The position numbers were made by a program, and so were the translations under genes. The notes under the pieces are model-generated. The model had not been told where the DNA came from. It was given only the letters and a program-made list of their open reading frames with translations, and did no database searches. From contig CAYVNW010000019.1 in assembly GCA_964452915.1 (NCBI GenBank), positions 1-51,317 of the forward strand: 51,317 nt of DNA. Reading direction: 5' to 3'. Of this stretch, positions 26,051 to 35,077 are shown piece by piece (position 1 is the first letter of the stretch; every line of letters starts with the position of its first letter). The DNA is from Colivivens sp964452915. Its GTDB lineage: Bacteria > Bacteroidota > Bacteroidia > Bacteroidales > Bacteroidaceae.

Positions 26051-26643
26051 AGTCCGATGTTGATGAAGTTTTGCAGGATGCGTTCACCTACGGTTCCGCT
26101 CTTTTCCGGATGAAACTGCACTGCGTAGAAATTGTCTTTGTGCAGTGCGGCGCTATAGGGTAGGGTGTAGTCTGTCGTGGCTATTGTAGCGTTGCATAGC
26201 GTTGCATAGTAGCTGTGGACATAGTACACGAACTCGGGCTTTTCAATTCCCTTAAACAGGTCCGACTTCGTGTCGTAGATTGTATTCCACCCCATTTGTG
26301 GCACTTTCTGACTTTTGTCCGTCGGTCGAAACCGTTTCACGTCAATGGCGAATATGTTGAGGCAGTCGGTGTCTTCCTCTTCGCTGTGCCGGCACATAAG
26401 CTGCATTCCGATGCAGATGCCAAGCACAGGTTGCCGTAGACTCTTTATAAGTTGGTCGAGCTTATGGGCTTTGAGGTATGTCATAGTTGTCTTAGCCTCG
26501 CCTTGGCCGGGAAAAATCACTTTGTCTGCCTTTTGCAATACTTCAAAGTCATCGGTCAAGACAGGGTTGACTCCGCATCTCCTCAGTGCGTTCATCACTG
26601 AGAAAATATTGCCTGCATTGTATTTTACGATTGCTACCTCCAT
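26047..26643 (-). CDS. hisH: Imidazole glycerol phosphate synthase, glutaminase subunit
   Basis: About 198 residues from the ATG at 26643 (MEVAIVKYN). A TTG at 26655 would add four residues but overlaps the promoter box. HisH hydrolyses glutamine and channels ammonia to HisF. It is a class I glutamine amidotransferase with nucleophile Cys in PVLGICIGMQLMC, the oxyanion-strand motif VIFPGQGE (Gly-rich as expected) and the His-x-Glu of AVQFHPEKSGTVG. It is the first gene of the hisH-A-F-IE cluster, which may continue into the FtsE-like gene and lysC-lysA. The remaining his genes are not in the window. Confidence 0.96.
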   Translation of the reverse strand: MEVAIVKYNAGNIFSVMNALRRCGVNPVLTDDFEVLQKADKVIFPGQGEAKTTMTYLKAHKLDQLIKSLRQPVLGICIGMQLMCRHSEEEDTDCLNIFAIDVKRFRPTDKSQKVPQMGWNTIYDTKSDLFKGIEKPEFVYYVHSYYATLCNATIATTDYTLPYSAALHKDNFYAVQFHPEKSGTVGERILQNFINIGL

Positions 26644-26652
26644 AACAGAGTG

Positions 26653-26660
26653 CAAAGTTA
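26653..26660 (-). promoter_or_regulatory. -7 promoter box of the his cluster
   Basis: The minus strand reads TAACTTTG, an exact TAnnTTTG match, only 9 bases before the hisH ATG. If active, the leader would be almost absent. No -33 TTTG at the right spacing was found, so it may be fortuitous. Confidence 0.35.
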
Positions 26661-27006
26661 CAAATTAATTTACATATAATTGCCTCTGTCTTTTGTTTTT
26701 TTTGCCGAGTAGGCGAATTTTAGGCCCTTGTGCGCAGCATCGGTTTCGTCATATAAGACGCAGGCTCTTATCTGCGATAGTGAACCCTCATAGCGGCCCA
26801 TAGTACAGCGTCATAGTATGGCCATAGTGCAATGAGGATTCTCGCTCTATGCTCCCTTAGATTCGAAAGTTGATTTTTTAACATTGGTAGGATCTGAAAT
26901 AAGAAGTAGTGTTCAAAGGAAGTCTCTGCTCAAAGGGTGTGAACAGAAACGTTTTTGTGTATATGTCATTTATGTTTGCAGCTACACATCTGTTATAGCA
27001 GTCCAT
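26661..27006. other. Intergenic region without recognised gene
   Basis: About 350 bases between the his promoter and the end of the defence-like operon. It contains four irregularly spaced CATAG words between about 26797 and 26830 and a short inverted pair (ATAAGA...TCTTAT) near 26750. No terminator with a clear U-tract for the operon ending at 27007 was found. Confidence 0.4.
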
Positions 27007-28590
27007 TTATATTAAATGCGACACTTTTATCTTCTTGTACTTTTGACCAGTTACTCCTAACTCCGCAAGCTCTTGGTTCCTTACGATTAGTTCGCCGAGT
27101 TGCAATCCTGCTATTGCTCCTCTGATATCCTGCAATTCCTTTCCACTAACTCCAAATAAGTCCTTTATAACTGGATCAGAAATGGTCTGTTGTTTCATTA
27201 TTAACGGGTATTGTGCATTAGCGTAAAAATCAAAGTACTTACTTTGGAAACTTGCCATATTTTGTGTTGCCAGTATTACGCTCATGCCTTTGTTGCGTCC
27301 TACGGCTATAAGGTTGCGCAACGGGCGATTGTCAAAATCAAGCATGTAATGCGCCTCATCTATGATAGTGAAATGCCGTATCTGCACACAGTCATCATTC
27401 TTTGCCTGAACATCCAATCTCTCATATAAGGCATTAAGTTTTGAGATGACAAAGTAAACAATTGCTTTGGCAATCGGACCATCCTTCGGAAATTCGTCAA
27501 GCTTTATAATGAAACATTCGTCCGTCAAACTGACTAAGTCCTGCTTGTCAAAAATGTTGTTGCGGACTAGGTCTGTCAGTATGGATGTTATACTATCGTC
27601 GGAATCTGGTTTGGACATAAGTGCCCGATAATGACGTAGCATCAGTTCAAAAGTGATAGGTTGTCCTTTAGTATCTGAATATGCGTTGATGATAGCTGAA
27701 CTTAATCTCGTATTTTGCTTGGCTCCGGTATTCACGTTACCTATTGCACAAAGAGCACTTGCCATTTCCGTTGAGTATAAGTTCACTTGATTTTGTGTGG
27801 CATTAGTCATATCCTTGAACGGAGTGAAAGGGAGAGGCTTGTGCATCGGGTCAAGTATGCAAGTTGAGTCAACGTTGAAGTTTATCAGCCATGCTCGGTT
27901 AGCCGGGTCGGCAAATTCTCCTTTGTAGTCGAACTGCAAGAAATTCACGGGGTAGGGAGTCTCGACTGATAATGATCGGAACTGTTGTATGAGCACTGCA
28001 ATCAAGTTCGACTTTCCTGAGCCTGTAGCTCCGGTAATCAAGATCTGTGCGTTATTCACGCCCGTACCGTTAATGTCAAGTTCGGCAGGCAGGTCATCGC
28101 CATAATCACCGATTACAAGCTTCAGTGCCGGTATAGATCCAGTAGCATGGCGCCCATTGGTTGTAGAAAGCAAGAATTTGTCAATGTTGCCTTCCTTTAG
28201 CATATAATCTCTGCCACGGTACATTTCCTTTGCTATAATGCGGGATATGAGCGAATTGTCCTGCCAGTCAATATGCAAGTCTTTATATCGCAGTTTTATG
28301 AGTCCGGAGAACAAGGAACGAAGATTGTCATAAGTAAAAAACGATGAAGGAATACGGATACTTGCCGTTGACAGTTTAATTCCGTCTATTCCGTCCATGG
28401 ATCTCTTGTCAGAAAGTCCAAGACCGGCAAGCAGGGCAATACGCATCACCTTGTTATTGTTCAAGTTGACACGCTTCTCCTTGCCAATAATTGTGGAAAG
28501 GTTTATTCGTTCCTCTATTCTTTCTTTTAATGCCATCAGGTCGTTTGATATATTTTCTGCCTGTCTTATATTGTCTAAAGCTACTTCCAT
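27007..28590 (-). CDS. HerA/FtsK-type ATPase with DndE-like N-terminus
   Basis: 527 residues. The ATPase core has Walker A ITGATGSGKSNLIAV (Lys-193) and Walker B TIIDEAHYML (411-414), then a sensor-like VILATQNMASF. This is the HerA/FtsK layout of hexameric DNA translocases, also seen in DndH/DptH of phosphorothioate-restriction systems. The first 60 residues (NDLMALKERIEERIN...VMRIALLAGLGLS) resemble the small helical protein DndE, which binds nicked DNA; this match is by eye. The ATG at 28590 is 12 bases after the DndD-like gene, and it is the last gene of the five-gene operon. It is probably a DNA-translocating or nick-sensing effector. DndA, DndB and DndC are absent nearby. Confidence 0.72.
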   Translation of the reverse strand: MEVALDNIRQAENISNDLMALKERIEERINLSTIIGKEKRVNLNNNKVMRIALLAGLGLSDKRSMDGIDGIKLSTASIRIPSSFFTYDNLRSLFSGLIKLRYKDLHIDWQDNSLISRIIAKEMYRGRDYMLKEGNIDKFLLSTTNGRHATGSIPALKLVIGDYGDDLPAELDINGTGVNNAQILITGATGSGKSNLIAVLIQQFRSLSVETPYPVNFLQFDYKGEFADPANRAWLINFNVDSTCILDPMHKPLPFTPFKDMTNATQNQVNLYSTEMASALCAIGNVNTGAKQNTRLSSAIINAYSDTKGQPITFELMLRHYRALMSKPDSDDSITSILTDLVRNNIFDKQDLVSLTDECFIIKLDEFPKDGPIAKAIVYFVISKLNALYERLDVQAKNDDCVQIRHFTIIDEAHYMLDFDNRPLRNLIAVGRNKGMSVILATQNMASFQSKYFDFYANAQYPLIMKQQTISDPVIKDLFGVSGKELQDIRGAIAGLQLGELIVRNQELAELGVTGQKYKKIKVSHLI

Positions 28591-28602
28591 AATGTATCCT
28601 CC

Positions 28603-30618
28603 TTAATCATTTTCAAGTTTCAATCCAAAATATCCGTCCTCAACATGAGTGTTCTGTTTTTCCACGTCGCGTATGAGAGTGTAGGTCTTAGAAATATATG
28701 CCTTGAGTTTATCGTAGTCACAATCCTTTCCTTCCTTGCGTATTTCAGAGGTGGTGCAAAGTAAGATTGTCTGTTCTGCAAGTTTTGGAAAGTACTCCTC
28801 CATCATGATGCTGCGGCTGTCGTCGTCCAATACGCCCATTACAGTGTCAATCATCACTGGCGGATTATAATCACCAAGATTGCGGAGAACCTTCAGTAGT
28901 ACTTGGATGAAAATTTGTTTTGAGGCGGCATTTAGATTGTCGAGCGAAATTTCATTACCCGATGTATGATACATCTTGATGTTGAAGTCGTCGACGGATT
29001 CAGAAATGACGACCCTACCGATATGATTTTTATATGATACAAGCATCTCGTTCAGTTGGCGTTGCATTTCTGTCTCTATCATGGACTTTTTCTGTTTGAG
29101 TAATTCATCTGTAACTCTGCTGAAGAATGGTACCAGCTTAACCAAAGTGTCATACTTTGGATCTGGCTCTTGTTGCATTTGTACGTCAATGTTATTTATA
29201 CGGGTAACAAGCCTGCTAATCTCATCCTTTATACGTACTTCCGTAATTTTCAATTCTTTTAAATGTTCTTGTTTTTGCTCATATTCATTGATGAGTTGTT
29301 TGTTCCCATTCCGGCTTGTACGTTCCAGGGTCTCTTTCTGCTGTTCAAGTGCTGGTAGATTCTTTATGAATAGTTCCAAGGTCTGGCGCTGCTTGTCAAT
29401 CTGTATAAAATCATTGATTGCGTTGTTGTTAACCAAGTTGTTCAAGGCGTTGACTTCCGAATTGTCCAAGTATGCATATTCATCGATTGTCGATGCTTGC
29501 AATTGATGCTTTGCTATATAAGAGGCGAGTTTTTTGATGTCAATGTCCTTGTTTAGGCCACAGAAGTCTCTTAGATAGTCTATAACCTGCGATGTGATTC
29601 TGGCAATATCATCCTCTCTATATATATGCGAGAGTTCCTCACTCAACTGTTCCTTCATTTTCAGCATACGGTTTATCTCTGCGCTTGTATTATCAGCTAC
29701 TCGTGGAAGCATGGCGTTGACTTCTATATGTTGTACGAATGCACCTAAGCCCTCTGCATAGCTCTCTGCCTGTTTTTCAGTGGATTCTATCTGGCCGTTG
29801 ATGCGGTTCAACTCATTTATATTGCTTCTGGCAATATCCTCTCCTTCCTTTGCACTCTCATATCGTTCCTTCATGTCGGCGAGATAACGATATACTTGCT
29901 CCATCTCCTCTGCATTGTCTTTGAGTTGTGACTCCTTTTCACGACGTGTGTTGCATAGTTGCTCATACTCCTTACGCTCTTCTTGTGCGGCAAGACGTTC
30001 CTTAGTCTTCTCCTCCAGCAAATGACTTGCGGCGCGCTTCAGTTGGATGTATTTGTTAAAACCCATCACGTTCTCTATGTTGTCTTGAATAGTTTGAGCA
30101 AACACATTCTCTTTAAGCAGTTCACTCGACTGCATTGCGTCGAACAGGAAATAACGGCTAAGCTCTTGCGGCAGATTGCCTTTGATGATCTTGCTTACTT
30201 CTGTCTCCGCTTTCCGTCTGTCTGATGAAGGAGTGAACGTACCGTATTGGAACACGTTGCCGTTCATGTTCATGCGTACACTCTCAACAACAGTTCCTGA
30301 TGATGTGTTTACCTCATAATGTCGGTGGAGGACGTAAGGGAAAATCCTACCAAGTACCATTCCCTCAAACGTGATTTCAAGATCTATTTTAGGTGGTATT
30401 ATGTCGCGTCCCCCGTCATTGAGCAGACTATAGAATTGTTTTTTGTTTTTTATCTTAAGACCATATAGCGCGCCGCATATAGCTTCGAACAGGGTGGTCT
30501 TACCGCCACCATTGCCACCTCCAATCAATATTATCGGTTTGTTCTGGCTGACACTTAAGTCCAAGTCCAGACTTAAATATGTTTTGTAGTTGCTTATTTT
30601 AATTCGCTTGATGAGCAT
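28603..30618 (-). CDS. DndD-like SMC/Rad50-type ATPase
   Basis: 671 residues, the usual DndD length (about 660-700). Walker A is GGGNGGGKTT at 33-42, preceded by IKISNYKTYLSLDLDL, an SMC/RecF-type N-terminus. Two long charged coiled-coil stretches follow (about 195-300 and 400-500), without a CxxC zinc hook. The C-terminal lobe has a degenerate signature (LNAASKQIFIQVLL) and Walker B PPVMIDTVMGVLDDDSR, then ILLCTTSE. In Dnd systems DndD is a nicking or structural ATPase that works with DndE; in other systems SMC proteins sense invading DNA. It starts 14 bases after the small gene and is followed 12 bases later by the HerA-like gene. RecF/RecN-type repair ATPase is the alternative, but context argues against it. 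Confidence 0.75.
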   Translation of the reverse strand: MLIKRIKISNYKTYLSLDLDLSVSQNKPIILIGGGNGGGKTTLFEAICGALYGLKIKNKKQFYSLLNDGGRDIIPPKIDLEITFEGMVLGRIFPYVLHRHYEVNTSSGTVVESVRMNMNGNVFQYGTFTPSSDRRKAETEVSKIIKGNLPQELSRYFLFDAMQSSELLKENVFAQTIQDNIENVMGFNKYIQLKRAASHLLEEKTKERLAAQEERKEYEQLCNTRREKESQLKDNAEEMEQVYRYLADMKERYESAKEGEDIARSNINELNRINGQIESTEKQAESYAEGLGAFVQHIEVNAMLPRVADNTSAEINRMLKMKEQLSEELSHIYREDDIARITSQVIDYLRDFCGLNKDIDIKKLASYIAKHQLQASTIDEYAYLDNSEVNALNNLVNNNAINDFIQIDKQRQTLELFIKNLPALEQQKETLERTSRNGNKQLINEYEQKQEHLKELKITEVRIKDEISRLVTRINNIDVQMQQEPDPKYDTLVKLVPFFSRVTDELLKQKKSMIETEMQRQLNEMLVSYKNHIGRVVISESVDDFNIKMYHTSGNEISLDNLNAASKQIFIQVLLKVLRNLGDYNPPVMIDTVMGVLDDDSRSIMMEEYFPKLAEQTILLCTTSEIRKEGKDCDYDKLKAYISKTYTLIRDVEKQNTHVEDGYFGLKLEND

Positions 30619-30632
30619 AAGTCGTCCGTTGT

Positions 30633-30851
30633 TTAGTTGATTCTCTGCACTGCTTTATTAATCACCGCCTCGACGTCGGCGTCAGATAGCTCTATGTCGT
30701 TTACTTTCCTCTTGTGATATTCTTTCAAGATATCTTCTTTCAGCCATTCATAGTCTAACTGAAAGTCCATATCCATGCACAGTGCCTCAATGACCTTAAG
30801 GTCGTTACTACGGATTCCGTAGTTGATAAAGTTATTGTCCAGTCCTTCCAT
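30633..30851 (-). CDS. Small protein of unknown function in the defence-like operon
   Basis: 72 residues, acidic and predicted mostly helical (DLKVIEALCMDMDFQLDYEW, then ELSDADVEAVINKAVQRIN). There is no signal peptide or membrane segment. I do not recognise a family. It lies 9 bases after res and 14 before the DndD-like gene, on the same strand, so it is certainly part of the operon. Its size and position suggest an adaptor or specificity factor linking the restriction half and the Dnd-like half, but this is inference. Conservation of the tight spacing supports it as a real gene. Confidence 0.65.
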   Translation of the reverse strand: MEGLDNNFINYGIRSNDLKVIEALCMDMDFQLDYEWLKEDILKEYHKRKVNDIELSDADVEAVINKAVQRIN

Positions 30852-30860
30852 CGCTATACA

Positions 30861-33248
30861 TTATTTATATTGGTCGGGATAGAATCCTCTCCACTTGCTT
30901 GTGTCGTGCGTGTTCTCAATTTGGAACGTGCTGTATTTCCACAATCCGTGGGTGGTCATGTCCTCAATAATCACTCCGCCGTCAAGATGCATGCCTTTTC
31001 CATTTTCCTCTTTCATGTACTTCAGCAAGGCATTGTGTTTCGCCGCACCATTGGGGTCACTGTCCTCGCTCTTGGTATCAAAGAGAAATACTTGTCCGTT
31101 CTTCATACGTATGATGAAGTCTACGTAGAACAATGATTTTTCTCCATGAATATTAACGTACGGAATGGAATAGTTCGTCATGCCGTCATCACCGTTCTTA
31201 TACCACCAGTCGATAAACTGTGTGTTCTCTTCGAGGAATATCGTGAAGTCTTGTTCTGGTGTTGATGGTTGCCTCAAGCCGATAAATGGCATCAGAGCGT
31301 GATTCTTTATTCGTGGTCTGATGGTATTAGTGCTACCATTGTAGAACCTGACTTCTGGTACTTCCCATATGGTCTCCTTGAACGCACGCTCACGTGCCTG
31401 TCTCAATCTGCTTTGCCGCTTTTCTGCGTATTTGCTTAGGGCGCGCTGTATGATGGTTGTGAATTTCCTCACGTTGTGGTGCTGATTGTCGTCGGACAAT
31501 ACAGTCTTGGGTACCTCCACTTCGAAAATATTAAACAGGTCGCTCATCAGTTCATTAAGGCAGGCGGCAAGTCTCGCTGCACTGTTCTTAGGTTCGAACC
31601 GTGCGTGAATCACCATTCTGCGGCAGAAGTTGTTGTAAGCCCTGTTCAGCTCATCCATACTGCGTGCGAACGCCATAGATTCTCCTATATCGATCACCGC
31701 CTCGTCATTCTGAATGAAAAGGTCTTTTGGTATCTTCACATTCACTGATGGAACGTTGAGATTAAGGTTTCGCTCCTCTGCCCTTATGCGGTTAAATTCA
31801 ACGGTTGTACCAAGTAGGGCTATTGGATCTTCATAGCGCTTACGTTCTTCATCTGTCCATCCAGCCATTTGCGACAAGGTGAACAGCGTACCTTCATGCT
31901 TCACTCCAAGATACTCTGCGAACTCATCGAGTAACACACGCTTAAAGTCAACGCCAAGACGGTTTTGGTCCTCCGAACGTCGTTCCTGGTGATAGCTCGG
32001 CAGCGTTATGTTGTTCAGGCTTTCTCTTCTCTCGGCTTTGAGTGTGTCTTTGCTGATATAGCCGCTGTCCTCGCTCGCTATCATGATTTGGTCTCGGCTG
32101 ATGTCGGTATATACGTGACCTACATTGAGAATGTCGGAAGTATAAAAGTGTTGCTCGGGCATGCGGAGTATGCGTCCGAGTGTCTGTACTGTGAACACCT
32201 CCGACTGGAGGTTGCGGAAGATAAGCAACACTGCAGCGCGCGGACAATCCCAGCCTAACGCTATTGCCTGTTTGAACAATAAGACCTGCGTTAGGTCGTC
32301 GTTGTCGGCAATCTCTGGCCCTGTTGTGTTCTCACCGCTGAGCCATATTCCGAGCTTGCCATTTTCAATTGTAATATCGTATTGTACCTTGAGCATTTGC
32401 ACAAGGCTGTCTTTCAAAGTACGTTCTTCGCTGCTCATGTCCACTGAGCTGTCGTTGGGTAGCTGAATAAGCAGTAATGGGCTGACCCTCACTCCAAGCC
32501 GTCTGTACTCCTTCGCTATTTTCTCACGCATATCTATGGCTTTGTGCAGTAAGTGCATGTTTAGGCTTGGATCGTCGTTGGCAACTTCTATGTCCTCGTT
32601 GAGGTATATGCCTTTCTTAATCATCTGTTCTTCTATTACCTCACGGCGTGGTATCTCTACAACATGGAAAGTAGCTGTTTTCGGTGTTGCCGATATTCTC
32701 AGTTCCACCTTGGGATGAATCTTGTTTACCACGGCAAGGCTCTTGTCTGCGTTCTTGCTCCAGTTGCGGTGTTCTTCATCGACAATAAGATATATTGGAT
32801 GTCCTCCCTCGCGTCGGGTACGATCGATAATTTCAAAGAAAGAGTCGGCACTTTCACGCTCGCGAACCATAAGGTTGGTGTCCTTGTTCACGCTCTCCCA
32901 ATTGACGAACAATATCTCACCGGGTTGTATCATACCACGGCTTGGATCGATGTCGTCATAAAGTATCGGTGTCAGACGGCGGTTCTCAGCGAATATCTTC
33001 TTCAGCTTCTCGAAACTTTGCAAGTGGAGCTTTTGTGGAGCTATCCAAACGTATGCCACTTCGGGAAGCCCTCTTGCCGCTAACTCCTCATATAGCTCTG
33101 AAAGGACTTGTGTCGCCATAATTGTCTTGCCCGATCCTGTTGGAGCCTTAAATACAAGGTTCTGATAGTCTTCTTCATTTTGTAGTAAGTCGACTGACAT
33201 CTCAATCAATCGCTTGATGGCTTTCTCTTGGTATCTCAGTTCTTTCAT
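30861..33248 (-). CDS. Type III-like restriction helicase-endonuclease (Res)
   Basis: 795 residues, shorter than the roughly 970 of EcoP15I Res but similar to many Bacteroidetes homologues. It is a superfamily 2 helicase: Walker A FKAPTGSGKTIMATQ (35-42), motif II DEEH (154-157), motif III SATPK near 185, and later motifs AIALGWDCPRAAVLLIF and TLGRILRMPE. The C-terminal PD-(D/E)xK nuclease is visible as D710 in FYVDFIIRM and D724-x-K726 in FLFDTKSED. Type III Res translocates or slides after ATP hydrolysis and cleaves DNA when paired with Mod. Its start overlaps the mod stop (ATGA, 33245-33248), so the two are translationally coupled. The catalytic residues look intact. Confidence 0.88.
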   Translation of the reverse strand: MKELRYQEKAIKRLIEMSVDLLQNEEDYQNLVFKAPTGSGKTIMATQVLSELYEELAARGLPEVAYVWIAPQKLHLQSFEKLKKIFAENRRLTPILYDDIDPSRGMIQPGEILFVNWESVNKDTNLMVRERESADSFFEIIDRTRREGGHPIYLIVDEEHRNWSKNADKSLAVVNKIHPKVELRISATPKTATFHVVEIPRREVIEEQMIKKGIYLNEDIEVANDDPSLNMHLLHKAIDMREKIAKEYRRLGVRVSPLLLIQLPNDSSVDMSSEERTLKDSLVQMLKVQYDITIENGKLGIWLSGENTTGPEIADNDDLTQVLLFKQAIALGWDCPRAAVLLIFRNLQSEVFTVQTLGRILRMPEQHFYTSDILNVGHVYTDISRDQIMIASEDSGYISKDTLKAERRESLNNITLPSYHQERRSEDQNRLGVDFKRVLLDEFAEYLGVKHEGTLFTLSQMAGWTDEERKRYEDPIALLGTTVEFNRIRAEERNLNLNVPSVNVKIPKDLFIQNDEAVIDIGESMAFARSMDELNRAYNNFCRRMVIHARFEPKNSAARLAACLNELMSDLFNIFEVEVPKTVLSDDNQHHNVRKFTTIIQRALSKYAEKRQSRLRQARERAFKETIWEVPEVRFYNGSTNTIRPRIKNHALMPFIGLRQPSTPEQDFTIFLEENTQFIDWWYKNGDDGMTNYSIPYVNIHGEKSLFYVDFIIRMKNGQVFLFDTKSEDSDPNGAAKHNALLKYMKEENGKGMHLDGGVIIEDMTTHGLWKYSTFQIENTHDTSKWRGFYPDQYK

Positions 33249-35068
33249 TGTTTCTCCTCCTTTTCTGTGTTCTCTGTTACTTTAAGTTCTTCATTGTTTG
33301 CCGGCGGAATCACCTCACGGTAGGCATCATAGATTGCAGCAGGCAAAGCACACAATTCCACTTTCTCCTCAACATCCTCAAATTCATCGGTATATGGATT
33401 GTGGTTTGGTGAGAATACATAAATCTTTATTGGTTTTGGCATTTCCATGTCATAGATGATGTCAACCAAGTCGGGAATGATGGTCTCATCATATATGATA
33501 AGCATCTCTCCGCCTTTATTGTCAGTGAAATGCCGGACGGCAAAGGTTGGAAGCTTTTTTTGTGTGCCGAACGATTCAACCTCGTTATACATGTTCTCCT
33601 TTATGCAGAGCATGTCGGTAGTGGCACTAACCAAAGCACGCATATTCTTAACAGTACGTTTTCGGTCGACAAAGTCTGTCTTGTAGTAGCGAAGGTTGTT
33701 GCAGTGAAGACCTTCTACCTTTTTCCCTTTGGGAGTGGTATAACCTTCGATAGCTTCTTTTCCCCTTACATAGGTAACTTCTTCACAGATTTTATTTTCA
33801 TTATTAGTACAAATAATAGCTGTTCTGTTGCCATCGTCTTCTGCGTTAAGTTGCATTATTGCATGAAGAGTCGATCCTGAACCTGCAAAGAAATCAAGTA
33901 CTTGTGCTTTTTTCTTGCCTAAACTTATGAGATACTTTAATAGATTAATTGGTTTAACAAAGCCAATAGGTTCTTCTCCATTAAACATCTCTTTAAGTAG
34001 AGTTGAACCTTGCTTTGTTGTTGCGATCTCCCTAAGGACGGATGGCGGATTTATTTTGCTTCTATCCTTTCGACAGTAAAGTTTGCCATTTTCTCTAAAA
34101 TAAAACTCTATAACATGCTGACCTTTAGAATCAACAGTATCCTTTCCTTCAAAGAAGGAATCCATTTGATTCCTTTGTGTCCAGCATGCACATAAAGTTA
34201 CATCTTCTGCTAATTTACCATTATGGCAAATCATTCTACCAGAGATGAGTTTGGTTATTTCTGTTCCTCCCCATTCTCCCTTAAATTCTGTTCCTTCTGG
34301 TGCTTCAAATTTAGTTCCTTTCTTAAATCTATAATTAGAAAAATCATTCTTTATGGATTTCTTCTTTATTGCCCTGTCGTCAATAATACCTTCTCCACCA
34401 GTAAAGTTTGGTAGGAGCTTTTTATTATTGCAGTATGCAAGAACATATTCATGAGCACGTGTAAAGTGCCCTGCAGATGTACCACTTCCCAAATCCCAAA
34501 TTAAAACACCAAGGCAATTACTATTTTCTGGATTGCTGTCGTGGGAAAAGATCTCGTCACATAAAACTTTTAATTGACCGATTTCATTATCATCAATAGA
34601 AATAAATATCATTCCACTAGGTGATAATAGTTTTTTAGCAAGGCGTAAGCGCTTATTTATGAAAGAAAGCCATTTGGAGTGTCGGTAAGAATCTTCAGAA
34701 TCAACCCATGAATCATTATATTTAAATTCATCTTTCTTTCCTGTATTATATGGTGGATCAATATAAATGACATCAATGCTGTCAGCGTGTGTATAGCTCA
34801 GCACAGTCAGCGCATGTAGGTTTTCCCCCTCAATCAAAATGTGGTTTGGGTATTGTTTTGTGTCGGTATCGTTGATTATGGCACGCTCCTTAATCTCCTT
34901 AAGCACTGGCAGCTTTTCCTTTAGCTCTGTTTCCGCCTCCTCTGGCTTGTCTTCCCATACAAGTCCATATTTCTTGTGGGAGCGGAGCAGACCGAGCAGT
35001 GCCGACTTTTCTTCGTCGGTAAGTCCTTCGAGCTTCTTTATCTTGTTTATCAGTTCATATCGGTCCAT
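33245..35068 (-). CDS. Type III-like DNA methyltransferase (Mod), adenine-specific beta class
   Basis: 607 residues. Motif IV DPPYNTG (104-110) comes before motif I DFFAGSGS (392-399), the beta-class order typical of type III Mod proteins that make N6-methyladenine. The stretch of about 280 residues between them should contain the target recognition domain. This central part of the gene (about 33780-34760) is visibly richer in A+T than its flanks: 34321-34380 has 16 G/C of 60 and 34861-34920 has 28 of 60. That suggests exchange of the recognition domain. It is the first gene of the five-gene operon, with a leader of about 390 bases. It gives both the modification mark and the specificity for Res. 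Confidence 0.9.
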   Translation of the reverse strand: MDRYELINKIKKLEGLTDEEKSALLGLLRSHKKYGLVWEDKPEEAETELKEKLPVLKEIKERAIINDTDTKQYPNHILIEGENLHALTVLSYTHADSIDVIYIDPPYNTGKKDEFKYNDSWVDSEDSYRHSKWLSFINKRLRLAKKLLSPSGMIFISIDDNEIGQLKVLCDEIFSHDSNPENSNCLGVLIWDLGSGTSAGHFTRAHEYVLAYCNNKKLLPNFTGGEGIIDDRAIKKKSIKNDFSNYRFKKGTKFEAPEGTEFKGEWGGTEITKLISGRMICHNGKLAEDVTLCACWTQRNQMDSFFEGKDTVDSKGQHVIEFYFRENGKLYCRKDRSKINPPSVLREIATTKQGSTLLKEMFNGEEPIGFVKPINLLKYLISLGKKKAQVLDFFAGSGSTLHAIMQLNAEDDGNRTAIICTNNENKICEEVTYVRGKEAIEGYTTPKGKKVEGLHCNNLRYYKTDFVDRKRTVKNMRALVSATTDMLCIKENMYNEVESFGTQKKLPTFAVRHFTDNKGGEMLIIYDETIIPDLVDIIYDMEMPKPIKIYVFSPNHNPYTDEFEDVEEKVELCALPAAIYDAYREVIPPANNEELKVTENTEKEEKQ

Positions 35069-35077
35069 ATTCGAACT

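Noticed and set aside
26797..26830. Irregular CATAG words as possible operator array
   Set aside because: Spacing is uneven, the words are only five bases long and there is no promoter box beside them.
27007..35068. A classical Dnd phosphorothioation system
   Set aside because: No cysteine desulfurase (DndA), DndB or DndC-like ATP-pyrophosphatase is present, so sulphur modification by this operon is not supported.
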